Shown here one piece after another: positions 1 to 9,040 of a stretch of DNA of 64,000 nt (positions are counted from its first letter, which is position 1; the number at the start of each line of letters is the position of its first letter). The translations under genes and the position numbers were made by a program. The stretch lies in NCBI RefSeq assembly GCF_036013955.1, contig NZ_CP107903.1, forward strand, positions 4,712,001-4,776,000. Direction: 5' to 3'. This DNA comes from Streptomyces sp. NBC_00459. GTDB lineage: Bacteria; Actinomycetota; Actinomycetes; Streptomycetales; Streptomycetaceae. Under the pieces are notes generated by a model that had not been told where the DNA came from, searched no databases, and saw only the letters and a program-made list of their open reading frames with translations.

Positions 1-296
1 TCCAGCCGGAACCGGCCGTCCTCGGTACGGAACTCGCAGGTGCTGTGGAGTTGCCCGCGCCGCCGCAACCCCTCGGTGAGACCGTGCCGTTCCAGGATCC
101 GTACGGTGTTGGCGGCCAGGAACCCGGCACGGGCCCGCGTCTGCACATGCGTGCGCTCGGCCCGCTCCAGGACGACGCAGTCGATCCCCCGGTCCACAAG
201 GATGTTGCCGAGCACGAGCCCGGCCGGCCCTGCCCCGAGGACGACCACATCGGCCACGTGGTCGGCCGGTCGCCGCCGCCTCTTCCCAACTGTCAC
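1..296 (-). CDS. pobA: 4-hydroxybenzoate 3-monooxygenase, N-terminal part (cut by window edge)
   Basis: The first 98 residues of a flavoprotein aromatic hydroxylase are visible and the rest lies left of the window. Residues 16-29 hold the FAD-binding Rossmann motif VVVLGAGPAGL, followed by a glutamate at the end of the second strand (VVLERAER). The stretch after it, with QTRARAGFL and a helix reading RILERHGL, matches the start of PobA-type enzymes, which convert 4-hydroxybenzoate to protocatechuate with NADPH and oxygen. The GTG start at 294-296 was chosen because it lies about 15 codons before the FAD motif. The gene is divergent from the Rieske oxygenase at 487. The assignment to PobA, rather than another group A flavin hydroxylase, rests only on the N-terminus. 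Confidence 0.8.
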   Translation of the reverse strand, partial: MTVGKRRRRPADHVADVVVLGAGPAGLVLGNILVDRGIDCVVLERAERTHVQTRARAGFLAANTVRILERHGLTEGLRRRGQLHSTCEFRTEDGRFRL

Positions 297-486
297 GGAA
301 CTAGATGCTAAGTAGCCAGAAGTCCATGTCAGCGCATGAATCACCCGAATGCCCGGCTCGAACGACAACTCGAACGACAACCTGAACGGCGACCCGAACC
401 GCTGAGAGAGCGGGGCTCCGGACCGGCCCTGAATCCTGTTGTCGTGGGGCACCCGGGAAAGTGACGAGAGGACCTAGCATCGCCAC

Positions 487-1587
487 ATGCGTTTCTGGCG
501 GAGTCATGACACAGTCGCAGTCGCGTCCCTCCCCCGCGACCCGCGAGCCGACGAGTACCCGATGCCGTTCGTTCCGTACGGCTGGTACGCCGTGCTCCGC
601 AGCGCCGAGCTGCCGCCGGGCAAGGTCGTCAGCCTCCACTACTTCGGCCGGGCGCTCATCGCCTTCCGCGGGACCGACGGGCAGGCGACCGTCCGGGACG
701 CGCACTGCCCCCACTACGGCGCACACCTGGGCGCCGGTGGGAAGGTCGTGGACGGCACGGTGGTGTGCCCGTTCCACGGCTGGCGGTTCGGTACGGACGG
801 CAAGTGCGTCGAGGCACCGTTCGCCGCCCGCACCCCCAAGGTGTCCCTCGGCGGATTCCCGGTCCGTGAACACAGCGGACTCGTCCTCGTCCACGTCGGA
901 CCGGGCGAGCCGTCGTGGGAGGTACCGGAGATCCCCGAGACGAAGTCCAAGGACTACGCCGCCCCGATCGACGACACCTGCCGGGCGCGCATCCACGTGC
1001 AGGAGATGCGCGAGAACATCGTCGACGAGTCCCACTTCCACTACATCCACGGCCAGGTCGAACCCCCCGTCCAGGACTGGAGCCAGGACGGCCCGTACGC
1101 CGAGGCCCGCGGCCGGATCGCCCGACGCGTCCTCCGCTGGGACATCAACAACACCTTCGACGCCTTCATGTACGGCCCGGGCGTCATGGTGGTCCGCGTG
1201 CACGGCCCCGTCCTGTCGGTGACCGCGGTCGCCCTCACCACCCCGATCGACGACCGCACCAGCGAACTCCGGATGCTGTACTACCTGCGCAAACCGGCCC
1301 GGCTCCCCTTCCTGACACCTTTCCTCAAGCTCGTCTTCCGCGCGGAGGCCCTGGGCGAGGTACGGGAGGAGGTCGAGATCTGGGACCACAAGATCCACCA
1401 GGCCCGCCCGGTCCTGCTTCCGCACGAGAAGGGGATCAGGGCGCTGCGGCGGTGGTACGCACAGTTCTATCCGGCTGAGGTGACGATTCCGGGGGCGCGC
1501 CAGCCGGAGCTGTCGGCCGGGGCCGGGGCTGATGCCGAAACCGTCGGACGGACAGGGAGCGACGAGCCGGTCCGGACTGCGCCGTAG
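487..1587 (+). CDS. Rieske non-heme iron oxygenase, KshA-like
   Basis: This 366-residue oxygenase component carries a Rieske [2Fe-2S] site (CPH at 74-76 and CPFHGW at 94-99). A mononuclear iron site follows, N177-D180-H183-H188, in the stretch NIVDESHFHYIHG. The order and spacing fit the KshA/VanA-like class of ring hydroxylases, which need a separate reductase; none is adjacent. The short C-terminal domain (positions 200-330) is of the type seen in steroid 9-alpha-hydroxylase-like proteins, but the substrate cannot be read from sequence. An in-frame ATG at 562 (MPFVPYGWYAV) is an alternative start, since many relatives begin close to the PYGWYAV segment. It is divergent from the pobA-like gene, which hints at aromatic or steroid catabolism. 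Confidence 0.85.
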   Translation: MRFWRSHDTVAVASLPRDPRADEYPMPFVPYGWYAVLRSAELPPGKVVSLHYFGRALIAFRGTDGQATVRDAHCPHYGAHLGAGGKVVDGTVVCPFHGWRFGTDGKCVEAPFAARTPKVSLGGFPVREHSGLVLVHVGPGEPSWEVPEIPETKSKDYAAPIDDTCRARIHVQEMRENIVDESHFHYIHGQVEPPVQDWSQDGPYAEARGRIARRVLRWDINNTFDAFMYGPGVMVVRVHGPVLSVTAVALTTPIDDRTSELRMLYYLRKPARLPFLTPFLKLVFRAEALGEVREEVEIWDHKIHQARPVLLPHEKGIRALRRWYAQFYPAEVTIPGARQPELSAGAGADAETVGRTGSDEPVRTAP

Positions 1588-1658
1588 AGCGGCGGGGCTC
1601 GATCGGGGCGGGCCTCGATCGCCCCTGGAGTCCGAGCCGCCAGGCGGGGCCCCGCTGC

Positions 1659-2201
1659 TCAGTCGGCAGGCGGGGCGTCTGTCGCGGTTCGAGCCGGCGT
1701 TTGGGGGCCGGCCTGGGAGCACGACAGCTCCCAGGGGCTGCTCCCGACGCGGCCCCGCCACAGCACCCGGCCGTACTTGCGTTCCCAGTGGGCGACCCGT
1801 GCGGCCTTCGCCGCCCATCCCAGACCCACCATCAAGGGCGCCAGACAAATCCACGGTCCGAAGAAGAAGGCCATGCCCAGAGCCGGCACCAGAAGCACCA
1901 GGAGGAAACCCGGCTGGACGGGTCGGTCGTGCCAGAAGTCCTCGGTGGGCAGGACCGTCTCGGGGGCCAGCGGAGTCGCGGCGTCGAAGTCGCGTACCTC
2001 ACCGAACCATTTGATCCGGGTGTTCTCGAGAAACGTGAACAGCGCCCAGATCGCGAGAAAGCCCGCGAAGGTCTGCACCGAACGGTCGCTGATCCGCACC
2101 GCAGGGAACCCTCGTACGAGACCCACGACCACCGCACTGACGGCCACGGCGAGCAAGGCGGTCAAGGACGCCCGTAGCTCGTGGTGCAGCAACCTGTCCA
2201 T
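1659..2201 (-). CDS. Small integral membrane protein of unknown function
   Basis: A 180-residue protein with hydrophobic segments near residues 8-28 (LTALLAVAVSAVVVGLV), 38-52 and a long one near 98-130 (FLLVLLVPALGMAFFF, then ICLAPLMVGLGWAAKAA). The tail is polar and proline-rich. The ATG at 2201 is preferred over an upstream in-frame start at 2240 because a GGGGGAAG ribosome site lies just before it. No domain is recognised. It is divergent from the gene at 2344, with about 140 bases between them that must hold both promoters. Confidence 0.6.
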   Translation of the reverse strand: MDRLLHHELRASLTALLAVAVSAVVVGLVRGFPAVRISDRSVQTFAGFLAIWALFTFLENTRIKWFGEVRDFDAATPLAPETVLPTEDFWHDRPVQPGFLLVLLVPALGMAFFFGPWICLAPLMVGLGWAAKAARVAHWERKYGRVLWRGRVGSSPWELSCSQAGPQTPARTATDAPPAD

Positions 2202-2343
2202 CGCTTCCCCCCGTACTGCCCGCGCGCTGAACGCCGTCAACTGTACTTCCAGAGCGCTCGGTTCGGGTCACCTCGGCGACCGTTCCGGGCTCACCGCCAG
2301 GAATTGAGTAGGCGGCCACCCGGTGTTCACGGATCATGTGTGT

Positions 2344-3060
2344 ATGGCCGATCAGCTGACGATCAGCACCTTGACCTTGCAGCACAGGATCCCGGACGAA
2401 TGGGCGGTGGATCCCTGGGCCGAGGTAAGGCCTCTTGTCGACGGCGTGGACGTCATGAACGAGGTCCACCCGGACGGGTATGCACGCAGCTGCCGGGACT
2501 GGACGGGCCCGGCCGAGAGCTGGCCGTTGGCGGTCACGGAGAAACCCCGCAGGATCATGATCACCGAGCCGATCTGTACGGCCGGCTGCTGCGGCGCCCT
2601 GTATGTCACCATGCGCCGCGAGGGCGACCGGGTGATCTGGGACGCCTGGGAGAACACCAGCGACATGACCGCCGTGCCGAGGGACTTCCACTTCGACAGC
2701 GCCCAGTACGAGGCCGAACTCGCGCGGGCCGCCGCGGACCGCAGCTGGGAGGAGCCGGTGGACACCACCGCCCGACTTCTCGACGAAGCCCTGGCGGACA
2801 GTGGCTGGTTCGAACGCTGGGGCTGCGTCCTCACGAGTGTCTCGCCACGACGCGCGAAGCCCGGCCTCCCCGCGAAACTCGCAGGGTCCGAGGGCGTCGA
2901 TGTCCAGTTCCACGAGGACCGAGGACCGGGCGAGCACGCAGATCTGTACGGATACGAGTTGCTCACCGTCCGCGACCAGTCCGCCGAGGAACAGGTACGG
3001 CGGTTCACCGACCTGATTCTGGCGGACGATCCACGGAAGACCGCCGACCGAGAACGCTGA
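2344..3060 (+). CDS. Uncharacterised protein, paralogue of the protein at 17007
   Basis: The 238-residue protein opens with MADQLTISTLTL, and the middle carries a conserved core GCCGALYVTMRREGDRVIW. The protein at 17007-17786 shares the same architecture: an N-terminal ISTLTL/LSLSIA strand, a PxVDG/PIVNG turn, the (E/G)CCGALY core, and the motif (S/G)QYEAE followed by an acidic-aromatic stretch. The pair therefore forms a small family with an invariant Cys-Cys. No catalytic motif is recognised. The start at 2344 was chosen over an in-frame ATG at 2323 because it aligns with the paralogue's N-terminus. There is no signal peptide or membrane segment, so it is probably cytoplasmic. Confidence 0.7.
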   Translation: MADQLTISTLTLQHRIPDEWAVDPWAEVRPLVDGVDVMNEVHPDGYARSCRDWTGPAESWPLAVTEKPRRIMITEPICTAGCCGALYVTMRREGDRVIWDAWENTSDMTAVPRDFHFDSAQYEAELARAAADRSWEEPVDTTARLLDEALADSGWFERWGCVLTSVSPRRAKPGLPAKLAGSEGVDVQFHEDRGPGEHADLYGYELLTVRDQSAEEQVRRFTDLILADDPRKTADRER

Positions 3061-3300
3061 GGACCGACTACGGGAAATCACCCGTGAGGACCGCCCCGTC
3101 GGTCACCAGGCCATCGGTGACCGGGGCATCGACGACCTAGCCATCCCCTTGGCCAAATGCCTTCACCGTGGCCGGGGCAGGACCGGAGCAGGTGTGGAGT
3201 GGGGAGTGGGGAGAGCGCGCATGGAGGTCGCGGCGATCCCTCGCCACGCCTCCTCGGTGCTCTCCGCTGCTCACGCAGGTGCCGGCACCCTGGCTGTCGA

Positions 3301-3678
3301 TCAGGACCGCTTCCTGCTCGCCGCGCCGAGTGACGGCATCCGGGACAGCAACAGGGCACCCCCGGCCGCCACCCCCACCGCTCCCACGGCCAGGAAACCG
3401 CCGGTGGACCGCCAGGACAGCACCGACCACCGCGACTGGGCGGAGAACAGCGATCCCGTGCTCAGCCACGACCCGGTTGAGATCAGCGACAGGGCGGAGC
3501 CGATCGAGCCGACCGACAGGGCACTTCCGATCGAGCCGATGGACAGGGCCGAACCTACGGACCCCACCGACAGCACCGACCCCACTGAGCCGATCGACAA
3601 CACGGAGTCCTGAGACCACAACGAAAGCACTGAACCAGAAGAGGTACAACCGATCGACTGTTCGGGCAGCTTTGTCAT
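3301..3678 (-). CDS. Ser/Gly/Val repeat membrane-associated protein
   Basis: A 125-residue protein whose residues 12-90 consist of about eight tandem pseudo-repeats of roughly ten residues (for example VLSIGSVGS, ALSVGSIGS). A hydrophobic segment at about 95-110 (FLAVGAVGVAAGGALLLS) follows, then a short basic tail. Proteins with LS(I/V)GS(V/I)GS repeats and a C-terminal anchor occur widely in Streptomyces as unannotated membrane proteins. The repeat register resembles a beta-helix or beta-solenoid, which is inference. The start lacks a clear ribosome site, so the true N-terminus may be a little downstream. It lies 63 bases after the small exported peptide on the same strand and may share its transcript. 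Confidence 0.55.
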   Translation of the reverse strand: MTKLPEQSIGCTSSGSVLSLWSQDSVLSIGSVGSVLSVGSVGSALSIGSIGSALSVGSIGSALSLISTGSWLSTGSLFSAQSRWSVLSWRSTGGFLAVGAVGVAAGGALLLSRMPSLGAASRKRS

Positions 3679-3741
3679 GAGGTCATGATGCCCGACGGCC
3701 GCTCCACCACAGTGGAGTTGCCGCGGGCGCCCGGCGCAGCC

Positions 3742-3951
3742 CTACGGCGCGGTCCTGCCGATCATCATCGTGCTCGCGTCGGCGGCCGGGTCGGTGACGT
3801 TCAGGACGATGCCGGACGGGTGGTCGGCGGCGTAGGCGAGGGGTACGGGTCCGGCGGCGGCGAGCACGGTCAGCAGACCGGCGGCCACGACCAGACCGAC
3901 CGCTCGCCTCTCACGCGGGGTCGGGGTGGGGTGGGGGGTGGTGGGGGTCAT
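3742..3951 (-). CDS. Small exported or membrane peptide
   Basis: This 69-residue peptide has a Thr/Pro-rich start (MTPTTPHPTPTP), a basic stretch (RERR) and one hydrophobic segment at about 18-40 that ends in AYAAD, a good signal-peptidase site. That would leave a mature peptide of about 27 residues. The ATG at 3951 has an AGGGA ribosome site six bases upstream. A longer in-frame reading to 4113 is possible but covers AT-richer, non-coding-looking sequence. Function unknown. It precedes the repeat protein at 3301-3678. Confidence 0.45.
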   Translation of the reverse strand: MTPTTPHPTPTPRERRAVGLVVAAGLLTVLAAAGPVPLAYAADHPSGIVLNVTDPAADASTMMIGRTAP

Positions 3952-4150
3952 GCGAAGTCCCTGGAGCTGAAGGGATGCTGGATCCCAGCTTTGCTCAAGT
4001 GATGCCAAGTTGTTGAGAGTTAAGGCACTCCGGAGGCAAAGGTGGCGTAAATTCACTGGCACCATCGGGCGATTATCGTGGCATTCCATGACATTCACCA
4101 GGAGGCCAACCAACCTTTTTCATTTGCCATTTGAACGTGTAACCACCTGA

Positions 4151-4426
4151 CGGGCCAGAGAATCACTACTGGAAAGTAGCCGGCGAACTCCGTGGAGCTT
4201 TCTCGCAGCAAGCCCACAGTCGCAAGATGACCTCGATCTCGGGGACTTGACCACTCCATTCGGGAAAGGCACCACCTTGCCCCAGCAACACCCGGGCCGG
4301 GGCCTCATCCTCGGTGTCATCGACACCGGGATCGACCCCGGCAACCCCTCCCTCGCCGCCCTTCCGGAGCCCCTCGGCGACGGCACCGACACGGTCGGCT
4401 CGACCGTCCTGACCGTCGAGCCGTAA
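4151..4426 (+). pseudogene. Remnant of a subtilisin-like (S8) protease
   Basis: This frame is open from 4151 to a TAA at 4424-4426 but has no ATG or convincing ribosome site. At 4301-4350 it reads GLILGVIDTGIDPGNPSL, which is the canonical catalytic-Asp block of subtilases. It then runs out within 35 residues as DGTDTVGSTVLTVEP before the stop. The His and Ser blocks are missing, so this is a fragment rather than an enzyme. It ends just before the hairpin at 4463-4512 and faces the intact subtilase on the other strand. Its sequence around the Asp differs from the intact gene (VAVLDTGVDGTHPDL), so it comes from another S8 gene, not a recent duplication of the neighbour. Confidence 0.55.
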
Positions 4427-4462
4427 CAGCACACGAGCAATCACACGAACAGGCATACAAAC

Positions 4463-4512
4463 AAGGGAGGTTGCTTCCGTCGCTCGCATGCGACGGAAGC
4501 AACCCCCCTTGT
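4463..4512. terminator. Bidirectional hairpin terminator
   Basis: A perfect 15-bp stem (GGTTGCTTCCGTCGC and its complement) with a six-base loop and A/T-flanked ends lies between the S8 remnant on the plus strand and the stop of the intact subtilase on the minus strand. Confidence 0.8.
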
Positions 4513-4519
4513 TTTCGGC

Positions 4520-7500
4520 CTACTTGACGGTCCGATAGGCCCGATGGATCGTCTGCTTCAGGGTGTTGCCGGCCGTGTCCCTGAGGGTCACGCGCAGGGA
4601 GACCGTGCCCGCCTTCGCCGGGTGCCGCAGGTCGAGGCGCTTGCCGTCGACCGCCTTCGCCGGGTGCCAGGTCCGGCCGTCGTCGTACGAGACGGAGAAG
4701 GCGAGCTTGCGGGCGGTGCGTGCGGTGGCCGCGCCCTCGACCGTGAACGGGACCGAGAAGCGCGTACCCGCCTTGGCCGTGCTCGCCGCGCTCAGCCTGG
4801 GGGTGAAGCGGACCACCGACAGCGGCAGCCGCTGCCCGACGCCGGTGACGTGCGCGGAGGTGAAGGTCCACTCGACGGCGACCCGGGTGCTCACCGAGGA
4901 GAGCGAGGTGGGGCGGGAGACGTCCGTGGTGAGGCGGAACGTGCGCTTGGCGGCGGGGAGTTCGTACGAGACGCCGGCCAGGTCGGTGTTCGTGGCGAAC
5001 ACCTGCTCGGCGCCCGCGTACAGGGTGCTCCTGGCCTTGCCGTAGCGGGAGTCACCGACGTGGCCGGCTCCGTCGGAGAACAGCGGAAGGTAGGCCAGGA
5101 AGGTGTCGCCGACGCGCACCGCGCCGGGACGGTCCTCGCCGTCCGGCAGCGGGCCCGTGAGGTGCGGGCCGAAGACGCCCGTGTTGAAGCGCTCGGTGTA
5201 CTGCTTGCCCGCGCTGTACGAACGGGGCTTCGCGGTCCACTGACCGGCGTCCCACACCGGGTCGCCGTACTCGTCCGTGCCGCTGTTCTGCGTGATGGCG
5301 TACCGCCACTTCACGCCCGGCAGGACGTATTCGGTGAGGCCGGCCGGCAGGGAGATGTCGGTCGGGGAGAGGTCGAACCAGGGGCCGCCCGGCGTGATCG
5401 GCGCGGCGACGAGCCCACCCGTCTTGCCCTTGAGCGGCGATCCGGCGGCGAGCGTGATCTTGGCGAACTGCACGTGCTTCAGGTTCGCGGTGAAGCCCGA
5501 CAGATCGCCGGTACGGTTCCAGGCCGGCCGGTAGTTCGTACTGCCGTGCGTCCAGGTGCCGTTGTACTGCGCGAACGCCTCGTTCGCGGGCAGCCTGGCG
5601 CCGAACTGCCCGACGCGCAGCCTGCTGAAGCTGCCCATGTACGTGGAGATGCTCCGGTACCCGCCGATGTCGACCCCGTAGTTGAGGGTGCTGTCGGTCT
5701 CCTTGGCCTTGCTGTCCGGGACGGTGATCCGGATCGGCTCGGCCTTGCGGGCGTCCATGACGAGTCTGGTGTCACGGGTGAGCGAGAACTTCGGGTTCAG
5801 GAGGAGGGCCAGGTCACCGGTCCTGGGGGTGGCGCCCGTGTCGATACGGCCTTCGAGGCTGTAACGGCCCTTGGGCAGCCGTACGGTGAACTCGCCGTCC
5901 GTGTCGTCCGCGTAGTCGCTCCAGATCCCGCCGTCCAGAGCCTGCACCCCGGTCTCCGAGCGGGCGGCGGGCTTGCCCTGCAGGTCCAGGTGCTTGACGG
6001 TCAGGTTGTACGACTCGACCTCGCGCTGTACGCCGATACCGGTCCGTACGGTGGTGCCGGCGCCGTCCGTCGCGGTGACCGAGCCGCCGAAGGCGCCGTC
6101 GGCCGTGCCCGCGCTGGTGTCGGCGGTGACCTGGGCGGTCGCGGTGGCGCCCGCCGGGACGGTGAGCTGCTTCGGCGAGACCTCGAACATGCCCTCGGCG
6201 GCGGGCTTTCCGTCCTCGCCGTACGCCTCGGTGGTCAGGTCGAGGGTGAGGGGGCGGTCGCCGTCGTTGCGGTAGGTGACGGTCCTGGCGATCGGCCGGT
6301 CGTCGGTGTGCGGCCACTGCTGGGCGGCGAAGCCGATGGTGGCGGGCGTAGTGGTGAGCTGCTGGTCGAGGGCGCGGACGATGTCCGTACGGCCCGTGCC
6401 CTGCGCGAACGCCGAGACACCGGCGGTGGGTTCGGCGGACGCGGTGAGCGCCGCCTTGATGCGCTCGCCGGTCCAGTCGGGGTGGCGCTGGGCGAGGATC
6501 GCGGCTGCGCCCGCGACATGCGGGGTCGCCATCGACGTACCGCTCTTCGAGACGTAGCCGTCGGCGGCCGGGTCGCCCTCCGTGCCCTGGGCGGCCTTCG
6601 CGGCGACGATGTCGACGCCGGGGGCGGTGAGGTCGGGCTTGAGGGAACCGTCCGCTGTCGGGCCGCGGCTGGAGAACTCGGCCATCGCGTCGATACGGTC
6701 CACCGCGCCCACGGTGAGCGCGGCGGCGGCGCTGCCCGGCGAGCCGATCGTGCCGGCGGCGGGGCCCTCGTTGCCTGCGGCGATCACGAAGAGGGCGCCG
6801 GAGGAGGCGGACAGCTCGTCCACCGCCTGTTCGACGGGATCGTCACCCGGGCTGTCGGGACCGCCCAGGCTCAGGTTGACCACCTTGGCGCCCTGCGCGA
6901 CGGCCCACTGCGCACCGGCGATGACAGCGGACTCCTCGCCGTCGCCGCTGTCGTCGAGTACCTTGCCGCTGATCAGCCGGGCGCCCGGGGCGACCCCCTT
7001 GTACTTCCCCCCGGAGTGCGCGCCGGAGCCCGCGACCGTCGAGGCGACATGCGTGCCGTGGCCCACCCGGTCGACCGTGTCCGCCGCGTCGGAGAAGTTC
7101 TTCGCCGCGTCGATACGGCCCTTCAGGTCCGGGTGCGTGCCGTCGACCCCGGTGTCCAGTACTGCGACCTTGACGCCCGTCCCGTCGTACCCGGCCGCCC
7201 AGGCCTCGGGGGCGCCGATCTGGGCGGTGCTCCTGTCGAGGGCTGCCTCGACCTTCCCGTCCAGCCAGATCTTCTCGACCCGGTCGGCGGCGGCCGACCT
7301 CTCCCGGGCCGTCCCCCCGCTGCCGGTGAGCGTCTCCCACAGCCCGGCGCCCTCCGACTTACGGGCCTTCAGCGCGTCCCCGTTGACGCTGGGCAGGTCC
7401 CGGCTCACCCGGGCCCCGGCGGCGGACAGCGCGCTCGGCGCGAGGGTGCGGCCCTCGGCGTACGTCACGATCAGCGGGAGGTCGGGGCGCGCCGCGTCGT

Positions 7501-7873
7501 CGTACCCCCACTCGACCAGCTGCGTCACGTCGAACAGCCGCCGGTCGGCGGTGCCGTTCGCGAGGAGCCGCTCGGCGTCACGCGGGACGACGTAGGTACG
7601 GTCGGCGTTCCGCGCTATTCGGAACGTGGTGCCTTCCCGGCCCTTGCCGGGCCGCACGCCGGTGACCTGTCCGGTGGCGTCCAGGGTGACCCGGTCGCCG
7701 GTGACGAGGGTTACGGTCCTGGCCTTGCCAAGGGTGGGGGCCGTGCCGGCCGTACCGCTGCCGGACTGCGCGGCCCCGGATTCCGGGGCGCCGAGCAGAG
7801 CGGCGGTAAGGGCGGCGGCGGTGAGCACGGCGAGAGCCGAAGCCTCACCCGCTCGCCTCTTTCGGTGATTCAA
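4520..7873 (-). CDS. Large secreted subtilase (S8 family serine peptidase)
   Basis: A 1117-residue secreted protease. It begins with a signal peptide (basic RKRRAGE, then about 20 hydrophobic residues, cut near ESGAAQ). A prodomain to about 200 and the S8 catalytic domain at about 215-495 follow: Asp240 in VAVLDTGVDGTHPDL, His273 in GHGTHVA, Asn368 in AAGNEG and Ser447 in SGTSMATPHVAG. The remaining 600 residues are beta-rich and end in a region rich in YDDGRTW-like turns, of the kind found in large actinobacterial extracellular subtilases. The chosen start is the TTG at 7871-7873, with AAGG six bases upstream; the frame is also open further upstream. The gene is followed by a strong terminator and appears monocistronic. 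Confidence 0.9.
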   Translation of the reverse strand: MNHRKRRAGEASALAVLTAAALTAALLGAPESGAAQSGSGTAGTAPTLGKARTVTLVTGDRVTLDATGQVTGVRPGKGREGTTFRIARNADRTYVVPRDAERLLANGTADRRLFDVTQLVEWGYDDAARPDLPLIVTYAEGRTLAPSALSAAGARVSRDLPSVNGDALKARKSEGAGLWETLTGSGGTARERSAAADRVEKIWLDGKVEAALDRSTAQIGAPEAWAAGYDGTGVKVAVLDTGVDGTHPDLKGRIDAAKNFSDAADTVDRVGHGTHVASTVAGSGAHSGGKYKGVAPGARLISGKVLDDSGDGEESAVIAGAQWAVAQGAKVVNLSLGGPDSPGDDPVEQAVDELSASSGALFVIAAGNEGPAAGTIGSPGSAAAALTVGAVDRIDAMAEFSSRGPTADGSLKPDLTAPGVDIVAAKAAQGTEGDPAADGYVSKSGTSMATPHVAGAAAILAQRHPDWTGERIKAALTASAEPTAGVSAFAQGTGRTDIVRALDQQLTTTPATIGFAAQQWPHTDDRPIARTVTYRNDGDRPLTLDLTTEAYGEDGKPAAEGMFEVSPKQLTVPAGATATAQVTADTSAGTADGAFGGSVTATDGAGTTVRTGIGVQREVESYNLTVKHLDLQGKPAARSETGVQALDGGIWSDYADDTDGEFTVRLPKGRYSLEGRIDTGATPRTGDLALLLNPKFSLTRDTRLVMDARKAEPIRITVPDSKAKETDSTLNYGVDIGGYRSISTYMGSFSRLRVGQFGARLPANEAFAQYNGTWTHGSTNYRPAWNRTGDLSGFTANLKHVQFAKITLAAGSPLKGKTGGLVAAPITPGGPWFDLSPTDISLPAGLTEYVLPGVKWRYAITQNSGTDEYGDPVWDAGQWTAKPRSYSAGKQYTERFNTGVFGPHLTGPLPDGEDRPGAVRVGDTFLAYLPLFSDGAGHVGDSRYGKARSTLYAGAEQVFATNTDLAGVSYELPAAKRTFRLTTDVSRPTSLSSVSTRVAVEWTFTSAHVTGVGQRLPLSVVRFTPRLSAASTAKAGTRFSVPFTVEGAATARTARKLAFSVSYDDGRTWHPAKAVDGKRLDLRHPAKAGTVSLRVTLRDTAGNTLKQTIHRAYRTVK

Positions 7874-7954
7874 GGCATGCCTTTCTCTCCGGACCTTCGG
7901 GCATGGCAAAGCAGCCCGGCGGACGGGACAAAGAAACAAAGGAGGGAAAAGAGG

Positions 7955-7976
7955 CGCCCCTTTGAGGAAAGGGGCG
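7955..7976 (-). terminator. Hairpin after the ABC operon
   Basis: CGCCCCTTT pairs with AAAGGGGCG around a four-base loop, 15 bases past the stop of the permease gene. Sited between the ABC operon and the subtilase start, it most likely ends the operon transcript. Confidence 0.6.
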
Positions 7977-7990
7977 CGGGGCGTGCGGTC

Positions 7991-9040
7991 TCAGACGAGC
8001 CGCTTACGGCCCCAGAAGAAGAGGAACGCCACGACACCGGCCGTCAGGGCGAACAGGATCGAGGCCCCGAGCCACTGCATGCCGTTCATCTGCGAGATCG
8101 GCAGATAGTCCACGGACCAGCCCACGACACCCTCCTTCTTCAGGCACAGCTCACGCGCCTGATCCGTAGGCCCGTTCGCACAGGTGCTCCAGCCAAGGAG
8201 ATCCCCGCTGCTGGTGAGGTACGACTCGTCGATCTGGTACGCGGCGTGGGGCAGGTCCGGGAACGAGTTCTCGGCGGTGACGCCCTTGTTCGTCGTGATC
8301 GTGACGACATCGCCGAGCGACAGCCGGAGGTAGTCCCAGACGAGCTGGACCGCGACGGCGAAACCGAAGGTGACCACCATGGCCATCAGCGTGCGGCGCA
8401 GCACCACGCCGATCGCCACGCCGCCGACGACGGTGAAGAGGGTGAGGGCGACGGGCACGGGTCCCGTGACGTCGAAGGCGGAGCCGGAAGTCCACTCCAG
8501 GACCGTGTTCTCGTCCTTGACCGGGTTCCACCACCAGCCGAACGCCACCGACAGCGCCACCGTGCTCACCACGACCACCAGCGTGGTCACGCCGAGCTTG
8601 GTGGCCAGCCAGCGGGTCCGGCTCGCCGACTGGGCGGCGACCAGCTTGGCGGTGCCGTTCTCCAGGTCGCCGGCGAGCAGCGGAGCGCCGAGGAAGACAC
8701 CGAGCAGGACGGGTATGAACCCCAGACCGCCGGAGACGAAGGTGAAGGCGCTGCGGTACGGCTCGAACTCCGGGCCCACTTCTTCGAGGCTGTTGGTGGG
8801 CCAGCCGTAGCCGGTGAGGAAGTCCATCATCTGGTTGCGCTGGAAGACGATCCACGCCACGGAGAGCGCGGTGGCGGCGAGGATGGTCCAGAACGCGGCC
8901 CGGTGCTGGCGCCAGACCAGCCAGTTCATACCGCTGAGGCGGGGGCGCCGGGTGGCCTCCGTGGTGGTCGCGTTCATGGTGCCGTTCCTGCCGTCGGTCG
9001 TGCTGCCCGTCGAGGTCGAGGCGTTGGTGAAGGTGCTCAT
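7991..9040 (-). CDS. ABC-2 type transporter permease
   Basis: A 349-residue membrane protein with about six hydrophobic segments: about 48-65, 105-125, 150-170, 200-222, 227-245 and a C-terminal one ending in FFWGRKRLV. The cytoplasmic N-terminus is Ser/Thr-rich, and there is a large extracellular loop between the fifth and sixth segments (about 245-315). It pairs with the ATPase encoded just upstream: the two genes overlap by ATGA at 9037-9040, so they are translationally coupled. With a YtrA-type GntR regulator at the head of the operon, it resembles the small export or stress-type ABC modules of Gram-positive bacteria. The substrate is unknown. Confidence 0.85.
   Translation of the reverse strand: MSTFTNASTSTGSTTDGRNGTMNATTTEATRRPRLSGMNWLVWRQHRAAFWTILAATALSVAWIVFQRNQMMDFLTGYGWPTNSLEEVGPEFEPYRSAFTFVSGGLGFIPVLLGVFLGAPLLAGDLENGTAKLVAAQSASRTRWLATKLGVTTLVVVVSTVALSVAFGWWWNPVKDENTVLEWTSGSAFDVTGPVPVALTLFTVVGGVAIGVVLRRTLMAMVVTFGFAVAVQLVWDYLRLSLGDVVTITTNKGVTAENSFPDLPHAAYQIDESYLTSSGDLLGWSTCANGPTDQARELCLKKEGVVGWSVDYLPISQMNGMQWLGASILFALTAGVVAFLFFWGRKRLV

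Noticed and set aside
3137..3649. Other frames over the Ser/Gly repeat region
   Set aside because: Only the minus-strand frame ending at 3301 gives the known SxGSxGS repeat plus a membrane anchor. The others give Arg/Pro-rich or Asp/Pro shadow repeats.
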